From: Lachnospiraceae bacterium
GTDB lineage: Bacteria > Bacillota > Clostridia > Lachnospirales > Lachnospiraceae
DNA: 64,000 nt
Assembly: GCA_017457865.1 (NCBI GenBank)
Contig: JAFTGN010000075.1
Span: 1 to 64,000, forward strand
Reading direction: 5' to 3'
Position 1 is the stretch's first letter; each line of letters begins with the position of its first letter. Both the position numbers and the translations under genes were made by a program. Shown here piece after piece: positions 9,080-16,048 of this stretch. The notes under the pieces are model-generated. The model was not told the DNA's origin and did no database searches. It saw nothing but the letters and a program-made list of their open reading frames with translations.

Positions 9080-9661
9080 TTAAGCGCGACGCTTTCTGGA
9101 ACCGAATACAACAACTGCACTACCTGCAACAGCTACTGCCAATACTGCCAGAGCAATGATCATGTTGTTGGAATCATAACCGGTATATGTAGCAGTTCTG
9201 GATAAGAATGCTGCATAAGTATAAGTAGAACCATCTGCATTGGTGATGGTCTTTGTGATGTAAACCGGTCCACGATAGGTATAATTTAATTTTAAACTAG
9301 GATCAATTGCCATAATCTCAGTCAATCTGCTGATGTAGCTCATATACTCATCATATGGTAACTGACCAAACTTCACAGCCTGTGCCTTCTCTGCGGATAC
9401 AGTCAGATCAGCAATCAAAGCCTTGATCTTAGCAACCAACTCTGGAGTCAGAGGAGTATCATACTGCATGAAATACTCTTCTGCCTGATTGTAATACTCA
9501 GCCGGTAACTTCACTGTCTCGCCATTCACGGTGTACTCAATTGCTGCCAGAGCATCTAATACTTCCTGCTCTAACGCAGATACACCTGGTGCTGCACTTG
9601 CGGAAATTGCCATAGACATGGCTGCAACAAGTGCCAAAAGAACTGCAACAACTCTTTTCAT
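9080..9661 (-). CDS. Secreted surface protein, candidate dedicated sortase substrate
   Basis: 193 residues. The signal peptide (about 1 to 23) has an ASA-A type cleavage site. A helical, mostly uncharacterised domain follows (about 24 to 150). The C-terminus has the layout of a cell-wall sorting signal: a polar stretch with TATYTGYDSNN, a hydrophobic helix of about 20 residues and the tail GSRKRRA. No canonical LPXTG is present; ATYTG occupies its place and aligns with the common Clostridia form PxTGDNSN. GGAGG precedes the ATG, and a strong promoter and structured leader lie upstream. The sortase follows after 1 base. Confidence 0.8.
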   Translation of the reverse strand: MKRVVAVLLALVAAMSMAISASAAPGVSALEQEVLDALAAIEYTVNGETVKLPAEYYNQAEEYFMQYDTPLTPELVAKIKALIADLTVSAEKAQAVKFGQLPYDEYMSYISRLTEIMAIDPSLKLNYTYRGPVYITKTITNADGSTYTYAAFLSRTATYTGYDSNNMIIALAVLAVAVAGSAVVVFGSRKRRA

Positions 9662-9795
9662 CTCTTAGTACCTCCACTAGACTTTTATTTAGTTTCACCC
9701 TCCCTCTAAAGTAAAATCTAACCTCGAGGGATAAGGCCGGTTTTACTACTGCTCCCATTATGCTATGGAGAAATATGCCAGAAGTAAACCTATTT
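9662..9795 (-). promoter_or_regulatory. Structured leader of the sortase-substrate gene
   Basis: About 130 transcribed bases between the promoter and the ribosome binding site. On the minus strand it can form CTCCAT/ATGGGAG, a longer pairing of AGTAAAA with TTTTACT enclosing the palindrome CCTCGAGG, and an alternative pairing of CCCTC with GAGGG. The second and third pairings compete. I do not recognise a known riboswitch class. Confidence 0.35.
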
Positions 9796-9799
9796 GTAA

Positions 9800-9828
9800 T
9801 TCTAATCATCCTTTTAAATTTTGTCAAG
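9800..9828 (-). promoter_or_regulatory. Sigma-A promoter of the sortase locus
   Basis: On the minus strand: -35 TTGACA, 17-base spacer, -10 TAGAAT. This is close to consensus and reads toward the substrate and sortase genes. Confidence 0.75.
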
Positions 9829-9881
9829 ATAAATTTACATTTTTTTCACATTTTTCTCACTTGACTATCTTGTGAGACAAT

Positions 9882-10874
9882 TTACCGATCTTCCCGGAAA
9901 TACGCCAGTCCCAGGCTTGCCGGCGGCTGGTTTTCCTTCTTCCTCCGTTGACTGACCACAATCAGCACTACAATGGTCACCACATATGGCACCATCTGAA
10001 TCAGGTCTGTCACGTAACTGGATACGGTAATGCCCAGAATTCCCGGCAGGAACTGATACAGCCAGTACAGCACCCCAAACAGATAGGCTCCCCAAATGGT
10101 ATTTAGTGGCTTCCATGTGGTAAAGATCACCAGTGCCACTGCCAGCCAGCCCAGTGCCTCAATCTGCCCGGTGGTGGCCCAGATGCCCTGATTATAGTCT
10201 AACACATAATACAGACCGCCAATACCGGAAATGGCTGCGCCCAGACAGGTTGCCAGATATTTATATTTTGTCACAGAAATACCCGACGCATCTGCGGTAG
10301 CAGGATTTTCTCCTACTGCCCGCAGTTGCAGTCCCACTCTGGTATGGTTCAATATGATATGAAGCACCACTGCCAGAATGACTGCCCCATATACCAGAAA
10401 TCCATAGCCGAACAACAGCTGACTGACCGTGCCAAACTTCTCAGACAAAAATGGAATCTTTGCCGCATATGCCTTGTTTGCCAGAGGCGCAGCAGAATAG
10501 CTGGAACCATTTAAAATGAATACACCAAAGAAATTTGCCACCCCCATACCAAACGTGGTCAGTGCCAGACCGGTCACGTTCTGGTTTGCCCGCAGGGTAA
10601 TGGTCAGGAAACTAAAAATCAGTCCTCCTGCCATGGCCGCTGCCAGACAACAGAGCAAGGAAAGCAAAATGCAGACAAATGGATTGGGATGGGCTGCCAG
10701 ACGCTCATAAAAATATGCAGCCCCATAGCCTGCAAACCCTCCCAAATACATGATGCCTGGCACGCCCAGATTCAGATTTCCGGATTTCTCCGTCATGATC
10801 TCCCCCATGGCGCCATACATAATGATCGTTCCAAATGGAATGGCACGCAAAATCCACGCAATCAAAATGCTCAT
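9882..10874 (-). CDS. Nucleoside ABC importer permease (NupQ/YufQ type)
   Basis: 330 residues from the ATG at 10874, preceded by GAAAGGAGG. It is a polytopic inner permease of the ribose/nucleoside family (BPD_transp_2), with EKSGNLNLGVPGIMYLGGFAG near the N-terminus and an EAA-like loop AVGENPATADASGISV near residue 190. It pairs with the other permease, whose stop overlaps its ATG region (GTGATATG), the double ATPase and the BmpA lipoprotein upstream. Together they should import nucleosides. This is the last gene of the transporter operon. Confidence 0.9.
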   Translation of the reverse strand: MSILIAWILRAIPFGTIIMYGAMGEIMTEKSGNLNLGVPGIMYLGGFAGYGAAYFYERLAAHPNPFVCILLSLLCCLAAAMAGGLIFSFLTITLRANQNVTGLALTTFGMGVANFFGVFILNGSSYSAAPLANKAYAAKIPFLSEKFGTVSQLLFGYGFLVYGAVILAVVLHIILNHTRVGLQLRAVGENPATADASGISVTKYKYLATCLGAAISGIGGLYYVLDYNQGIWATTGQIEALGWLAVALVIFTTWKPLNTIWGAYLFGVLYWLYQFLPGILGITVSSYVTDLIQMVPYVVTIVVLIVVSQRRKKENQPPASLGLAYFREDR

Positions 10875-10875
10875 A

Positions 10876-11979
10876 TCACTGCGCCTCCTTTCTGGTCTTT
10901 TCACGGAACACCAGTCTATATTGAATAAAAAACTCGCATCCCAACAGGAAGAACAAGATGATACCCGTGATGATGTCCACCGCAAAATCATTCAATCCAT
11001 AGGCAGATGCAATCTCGCTGGCACCTCTGGAAAGAAATACCAGCAGAAAAGAAATCAGTGCCATATAAAATGGATTGAATTTTGCCATCCATGCCACAAT
11101 GATAGCGGTAAACCCATTGCCCCCTGCTGTGTTGGTGGAAATGGTCTGGTCTTTTCCGGCTACGATCAAAAAACCGCACAGACCACAAATGGCACCGGAA
11201 ATACACATGGTACGCATCAGCACCCTTTTCACTCGAATGCCCACATATCGTGCCGTATTTTCAGACTCTCCCACTACGCTGATCTCATAGCCCTGTTTGG
11301 AATATTTCAAATAAAAGAACATAAGGAACATGACCAGTGTCACCACAATGATATTGATATTATACCGCTGTCCCAACAACGATGGAAACCAGCCTGCCTG
11401 GGTGCCCATATTCAGTTTTCCCAGACTGGATGCCTGTCCACGCATGATATTGGTGGCACATGCCACAATGCTGGTTGCCACATAGTTCATCATCAGGGTA
11501 AACAATGTCTCATTGGTATTCCACTTTGCCTTGAAGAAAGCAGGAATCCATCCCCACAAAGCACCTGCCAGAAGACTGGCCAAACACATGACCACAAGCA
11601 GCAGTGCCGTAGGAAGTGCACCTCCTAAATACACCATACAAAGGGCGGTGGCCAATGCACCCATAAGCACCTGTCCCTCTGCCCCTACATTCCAGAAACG
11701 CATCTTAAATGCCGGTGCCAGAGCGATACCGATACAAAGCAGTGTCACCAGATCCCGCAATGCCCAGGAAAAACGAATGCTGGTACCAAAGGTTCCCTGA
11801 AACATCACCCCATACACCGCAAAAGGATTGAGTCCTGTCACAAAGAAAATGAACAATGCATCTACCACCAGTGCCGCCAAAATGGCAAGGACACGTGGAA
11901 TGACCTGATCCTTCTTGGAAGGAACATCCCGTTTTATAATCCGTACAAATGGCTCTTTGCCGGTCACCATCTCTTTCAT
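10876..11979 (-). CDS. Nucleoside ABC importer permease (NupP/YufP type)
   Basis: 367 residues from the ATG at 11979, which overlaps the ATPase stop as ATGA; AAAGGAG lies upstream. N-terminal cytoplasmic extension, then eight or more TMs of the BPD_transp_2 family, with FWNVGAEGQVLMGALA, the usual substrate-path segment, and the coupling loop VVGESENTARYVGIRV. First of the two permeases of the nucleoside importer; the partner starts directly after it. Confidence 0.9.
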   Translation of the reverse strand: MKEMVTGKEPFVRIIKRDVPSKKDQVIPRVLAILAALVVDALFIFFVTGLNPFAVYGVMFQGTFGTSIRFSWALRDLVTLLCIGIALAPAFKMRFWNVGAEGQVLMGALATALCMVYLGGALPTALLLVVMCLASLLAGALWGWIPAFFKAKWNTNETLFTLMMNYVATSIVACATNIMRGQASSLGKLNMGTQAGWFPSLLGQRYNINIIVVTLVMFLMFFYLKYSKQGYEISVVGESENTARYVGIRVKRVLMRTMCISGAICGLCGFLIVAGKDQTISTNTAGGNGFTAIIVAWMAKFNPFYMALISFLLVFLSRGASEIASAYGLNDFAVDIITGIILFFLLGCEFFIQYRLVFREKTRKEAQ

Positions 11980-13511
11980 TGCCGTGTTGCTCCTTTCTTT
12001 AGATTGGTCATCCGCATGCCCACATCTTCCTTGGTGGTGGTACGTCCATCTACAATACCATTGACTTTGCCGCCACACAATACCAGAATCCGGTCGCACA
12101 GTTCCAACAGTACATCCAGGTCTTCTCCCACATAAATGACTGCCACTCCCTTTTCCTTCTGTTCTCCCAAGAGATGATAAATGGTATAAGAGGTATTGAT
12201 ATCCAGTCCCCGGACTGCATATGCCGTCATCAACACAATAGGAGAGGAAGCAATCTCACGACCAACCAGCACCTTTTGTACATTTCCACCGGATAGGCGG
12301 GAAACCGGTGTCTGGATGCTGGGGGTGACCACATGCAGTTCTTCCTTGATCTGCTCTGCCAGTTCTCGTGGTGTTTTCCGGTCTGTCAGGAAAGAATGAC
12401 CGTTTTCATAACTTTTTAACATCATATTTTCTATCATTCCCATAGACCCCACCAGTCCCATGCCCAGACGATCCTCCGGCACAAATGCCAGGTGGATGCC
12501 TGCATCCCGAATCTGTTTTGGAGATTTGCCAAGAAGCTCCACCGGCTTCTCCTGATCTTCTCCAAAGAAACGAACTTTACTGCCCTTTGCCGCAGGCTGT
12601 AATCCGGCAATGGCTTCTAACAGTTCTTTTTGTCCATTTCCGGAAACTCCTGCAATACCCAGAATTTCCCCGCCAAAAGCATCAAAAGACACATCATCCA
12701 ATATCTTGACTCCTTCTCTGCTGTATACCGTCAGATTCTGGATGGACAGACGTTTCTTTGGATTGACCGGCTCCGTACGATCAATATTCAACTCTACCTT
12801 CTCTCCCACCATCATCTCCGTCAGGGAACTTTCTGTAGCATCCTTCGTATCTACCGTGCCAATGTATTCTCCTCTGCGCAAAATGGCCACTCGGTCAGAA
12901 ATTTCCAACACTTCATGGAGCTTATGGGTGATGATGATCACCGATTTGCCATCCCTTCGCATATTCCGAATGACCTGAAACAGCTTTTCTGTCTCCTGTG
13001 GGGTCAACACTGCGGTTGGCTCATCCAAAATCAGAATTCTGGCACCTCGGTACAGTACCTTGACGATCTCTAATGTCTGTTTTTGAGAAACACTCATTTC
13101 ATACACTTTCTGATCCAGATTCAGTTCAAAGTGATATTTTTCACAGATTGCGGCTGCTTTTGCCTTTACTGCCTTCTGGTCAAACTTTTCTTTTTTGTCC
13201 AGACCAAGTGCAATATTTTCTGTGGCAGTGAACACATCCACCAGCTTAAAATGCTGATGTACCATACCAATCCCCAACGCATAGGCATCCTTTGGGGCAC
13301 TAATCTCCACCTGCTTTCCTTCTACAAAAATCTGCCCGCTGTCCGGATAATAAATACCTGACAACATATTCATCAATGTGGTCTTTCCACTACCGTTTTC
13401 CCCAAGCAGTGACAAAATTTCCCCATAACGAACATCCAGGGACACATCTTTGTTTGCCACCACCTTACCAAAAGTCTTCGTCACATGCTTCAACTGGACT
13501 GCGTACTCCAT
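11976..13511 (-). CDS. Nucleoside ABC importer ATPase, two nucleotide-binding domains (NupO/YufO type)
   Basis: 511 residues from the ATG at 13511 (GAGAGGAG upstream). Domain 1 (about 1 to 235) has Walker A GENGSGKTT, a VSQKQTLEIVK signature in place of LSGGQ, Walker B ILILDEPTAVL and H-loop ITHKLHE. Domain 2 (about 250 to 505) has a diverged Walker A region (GVSGNGQKEL), signature LSGGNVQKV and a degenerate Walker B (PIVLMTAYAVRGLD). One good and one degenerate site are normal for this family. A MITE-like element and a terminator separate it from bmpA, so its expression may depend on read-through. Confidence 0.92.
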   Translation of the reverse strand: MEYAVQLKHVTKTFGKVVANKDVSLDVRYGEILSLLGENGSGKTTLMNMLSGIYYPDSGQIFVEGKQVEISAPKDAYALGIGMVHQHFKLVDVFTATENIALGLDKKEKFDQKAVKAKAAAICEKYHFELNLDQKVYEMSVSQKQTLEIVKVLYRGARILILDEPTAVLTPQETEKLFQVIRNMRRDGKSVIIITHKLHEVLEISDRVAILRRGEYIGTVDTKDATESSLTEMMVGEKVELNIDRTEPVNPKKRLSIQNLTVYSREGVKILDDVSFDAFGGEILGIAGVSGNGQKELLEAIAGLQPAAKGSKVRFFGEDQEKPVELLGKSPKQIRDAGIHLAFVPEDRLGMGLVGSMGMIENMMLKSYENGHSFLTDRKTPRELAEQIKEELHVVTPSIQTPVSRLSGGNVQKVLVGREIASSPIVLMTAYAVRGLDINTSYTIYHLLGEQKEKGVAVIYVGEDLDVLLELCDRILVLCGGKVNGIVDGRTTTKEDVGMRMTNLKKGATRQ

Positions 13512-13540
13512 CAGGTTGCTCCTCTCATTTGTTTGTAAGA

Positions 13541-13755
13541 CAGACAATTGTGAAACTCCTTGAGCAAACCAGAAAGCAGCTTGTACATCATAAATTTTTC
13601 CATTTGAAAAACTCTGTGGAATGCCGGTACTTTATTTTTTGAGCAACAAGCGATAAAAAATATTAGTACCGTTGCATGAAACCGAAGCGAGAGCGTGTTT
13701 TTCAAATAAAAATTTTGATGAAAAGCGTTCGGCATCATAGTTTCGCAATTGTCTA
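13541..13755. repeat. MITE-like palindromic element, copy 1 (215 bp)
   Basis: The terminal inverted repeats read CAGACAATTGTGAAACT on the left and TAGACAATTGCGAAACT on the complement of the right end. It is flanked by a 10-base direct repeat (GTTTGTAAGA / ATTTGTAAGA, one mismatch). The two arms are imperfect inverted repeats of each other around a central hairpin (CGGTACT...AGTACCG). It is the same length as copy 3, in opposite orientation. It lies between bmpA and the ATPase gene of one operon. Confidence 0.85.
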
Positions 13756-13769
13756 ATTTGTAAGACAGA

Positions 13770-13798
13770 AAAGGGAAGCCGTCCTGCAACTTCCCTTT
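13770..13798 (-). terminator. Terminator-like hairpin after bmpA
   Basis: AAAGGGAAG pairs with CTTCCCTTT over 9 base pairs with an 11-base loop, followed on the minus strand by TTCTGTC. It is probably partial termination between the highly needed binding protein and the rest of the importer, a common arrangement. Confidence 0.6.
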
Positions 13799-13837
13799 CT
13801 TTATATGTGTACAAAGCAATGCTCTGCTCACGATTGT

Positions 13838-15115
13838 TTATTCTACCGGTTCTGCATCTTCTGTAATGCCATCAATCCGCAAAGCAAAATATGGCGCACT
13901 GCGCAGGGTGGATTCCTCAAATGCACCGCCACTAATGGCTTCTTCCGTATCACCGGCATATACCACAACTGGCGCACCACTGCTGTAATCATAGTAACTT
14001 AAGTCGACTGGTGCACTGGTGACTTTCTTGCCATCTACTGTAAAGGTGGCTGTATCAAATACCTTTAAGGAACCATTCTTTAACTGTTCTTCTACCTCTG
14101 CAACCTTCTCTGCGGTACCTTCCGCACAGGACTCACCTAACTTGGTGATGGCAACCGCATCCTGCTCATAGCCTTCTGCCCAGTCTGGCATAATGTCTTC
14201 CCCTTTCAGGACTGTCCCTATGGCATAGGTGTAGTATACACTCCATGTGTTGGTTGCGGAAGTCAATGCTGCCGTTGGTGCGGTTTCTAACATGTCAATA
14301 TTGTAACCAACAGAATAACAAATCGTACCATTGTCTAACAGCTTCTGGATGGCTGCCGGTGCGCCGGTAGAATCCGCATGCTGGCTGATGATCACACAGC
14401 CATTTGCCACCAGTGCCTCTGCCGCTGCTGCTTCTTTGTCAATATCAAACCAGGAATTGGTGTATTTCACTTCCATGACTACGTTATCTACGATACTCTT
14501 TACACCCAGATAAAATGCAGTATAACCAGATACCACTTCCGCATAGCTGTATGCGCCCACATAGCCGATCTTTACATTGCCATCCGCATCAAAGCTGTCC
14601 GGCTGTACATCCTCTGTCAAAATACCCTCTTCTAACAGTTCCTTTAACTTCAAACCAGCTACCACACCGGATACATAACGGGACTCAAATACCTTAGTAA
14701 ACGCATTTTTGAAATTATCCAGACCAGATACTGCCGCAAAGTCACCTGTCATAGAAACAAAGGTCACATCCGGATATTCCTCTGCTGCCTGCGCCATAAA
14801 GGTCTGGTGTCCATAACTGTTAGAAAAGATTACATCACAGCCTGCACCTGCCAGATCAACTGCTGCTTCATAGCAGTTGGAATTCTCCTCTACTTTATAC
14901 TTCCAGATAATCTGATCATCTGCAACATTCAATGCCTGTGCCGCTTTTTTGATTCCCTCAATATGTGCTGCGGTATACCCTTCGGTATCATCTCCTACCA
15001 GAATCACGCCAATCTTGATGTTGCCGCCATCTTCAGCACTCTTTTTTTCTCCTGAGCAGGCCGTCATGGAAAATACCACTGCTGCTGCCAGAATGAAACT
15101 CAATAACTTTTTCAT
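13838..15115 (-). CDS. BmpA/PnrA-type nucleoside-binding lipoprotein
   Basis: 425 residues. Lipoprotein signal peptide with lipobox MTAC (Cys near residue 20). The rest is a BMP-family periplasmic-type binding domain, with IKIGVILVGDDTEGYTAAHI at its start, CDVIFSNSYGH and FVSMTGD, and ASQHADSTG-type ligand-loop sequence (IISQHADSTGAP). PnrA proteins bind purine nucleosides and deliver them to the ABC permeases. GAGGAG precedes the ATG. A promoter at 15223-15251 and a leader hairpin lie upstream. Head gene of the importer operon. Confidence 0.92.
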   Translation of the reverse strand: MKKLLSFILAAAVVFSMTACSGEKKSAEDGGNIKIGVILVGDDTEGYTAAHIEGIKKAAQALNVADDQIIWKYKVEENSNCYEAAVDLAGAGCDVIFSNSYGHQTFMAQAAEEYPDVTFVSMTGDFAAVSGLDNFKNAFTKVFESRYVSGVVAGLKLKELLEEGILTEDVQPDSFDADGNVKIGYVGAYSYAEVVSGYTAFYLGVKSIVDNVVMEVKYTNSWFDIDKEAAAAEALVANGCVIISQHADSTGAPAAIQKLLDNGTICYSVGYNIDMLETAPTAALTSATNTWSVYYTYAIGTVLKGEDIMPDWAEGYEQDAVAITKLGESCAEGTAEKVAEVEEQLKNGSLKVFDTATFTVDGKKVTSAPVDLSYYDYSSGAPVVVYAGDTEEAISGGAFEESTLRSAPYFALRIDGITEDAEPVE

Positions 15116-15145
15116 CTTTCTCCTCTTTCTGCGCCGCGAACAGGA

Positions 15146-15183
15146 TTCAGACTTTGTTTGGCAGCGCAGTCAAACAGTCTGAA
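15146..15183 (-). promoter_or_regulatory. Leader hairpin of bmpA
   Basis: TTCAGAC/GTCTGAA and TGTTTG/CAAACA stack with a two-base bulge, giving 13 base pairs around a short loop, some 30 bases before the ATG. No purine riboswitch core was found. It may stabilise the mRNA or regulate translation. Confidence 0.4.
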
Positions 15184-15222
15184 GTCAGTGCAAACACTCT
15201 CTCAAAAGCATCTGACGACTTT

Positions 15223-15251
15223 ATCGTAAAACAATTTCAGCCTTTTGTAAA
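15223..15251 (-). promoter_or_regulatory. Promoter of the nucleoside importer
   Basis: Minus strand: -35 TTTACA, 17-base spacer, -10 TACGAT, about 105 bases upstream of the bmpA start. Confidence 0.5.
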
Positions 15252-15323
15252 GAAATATTTCAATGGTTTTTCAAAAATGATCCATCCCTTTTGCATTACT
15301 GATTCTGCGGTTCCATACACAGT

Positions 15324-15983
15324 TTACAAATGCCCTGTCAGCACAAACTTCTGAATCATATTCCGGACATACATCCAGTCATCTTCTGAATCCACATAAC
15401 GCTCCGGATGCCACTGTACCCCCAAAATAGGGCTTGTGTCACTGGTGAAAGCCTCCACAATATCATTGTCCTCATCAATGGCAAGGGGATTCAGTCCAGG
15501 TGCCAGCTGGTGACGGTAAATGCAGTCCAAATGAAAATTGTTCACGCTGACCATCTTATCCTCCGGCAAAAAATGAACCAGGTGATCCTCCCCAATGGGG
15601 CGATTCACTGGATAATCCGGATGATAAGTCAGCCTGCCGCCTAAGAGTACATTGATATGCTGCATCCCTCTGCAAGTTCCTACAATGGGAATCTGGTTGT
15701 CCATACAAAACCGAATCAAAAACTCCTCTATCGCATCCCGGTTGTACTGCCTCTCCTCCTGATGGGGCTTATCATAATATTCCGGATTCAGCGCACCACC
15801 ACCTGTCACCACAAGCAGATCCCAATGTTCTCTGAATATACTGTGCAGACTTGTGGTAAAATTGGATACCGGCTGAATCTGAAGTCCCAGTCTTTCATAA
15901 AAACGGATATAATCTATTTCCAGCACATCGGTTGGATTGCCATAGCGGTTTTTGTCTTCTCTTTGTGTAATCAACGCCCTCAT
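15324..15983 (-). CDS. Class I glutamine amidotransferase-like gamma-glutamyl hydrolase
   Basis: 219 residues from the second of two ATGs, where GGAGG has proper spacing. The fold is of the PuuD / peptidase C26 type: nucleophile Cys in VGTCRGMQHIN and the His-Glu pair in GVQWHPERY. Enzymes of this type hydrolyse gamma-glutamyl amides. It lies 65 bases downstream of the PEP-synthase-like gene on the same strand. The same pairing (Cj1418 glutamine kinase and Cj1417 gamma-glutamyl-CDP-amidate hydrolase) makes phosphoramidate in Campylobacter, so a gamma-glutamyl phosphoramidate-type substrate is a reasonable inference. A plain gamma-glutamyl-GABA hydrolase remains possible. Confidence 0.85.
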   Translation of the reverse strand: MRALITQREDKNRYGNPTDVLEIDYIRFYERLGLQIQPVSNFTTSLHSIFREHWDLLVVTGGGALNPEYYDKPHQEERQYNRDAIEEFLIRFCMDNQIPIVGTCRGMQHINVLLGGRLTYHPDYPVNRPIGEDHLVHFLPEDKMVSVNNFHLDCIYRHQLAPGLNPLAIDEDNDIVEAFTSDTSPILGVQWHPERYVDSEDDWMYVRNMIQKFVLTGHL

Positions 15984-16048
15984 AATCATCCTCCATTTCG
16001 TGACGCTTCAGCCCTTCTCTCTTTTGCTTTCGTTGATGCAATTGCCTG

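Noticed and set aside
9662..9795. Cyclic-di-GMP riboswitch in the sortase-substrate leader
   Set aside because: The leader is structured but lacks the GEMM core sequences.
10750..11628. Long plus-strand open frame (292 codons) across the permease genes
   Set aside because: It is antisense to two well-conserved permease genes, has no ribosome binding site and a composition rich in His, Gln and Cys typical of a reverse reading.
15116..15323. Purine riboswitch upstream of bmpA
   Set aside because: The conserved core and loop-loop elements are absent; only a plain hairpin is seen.
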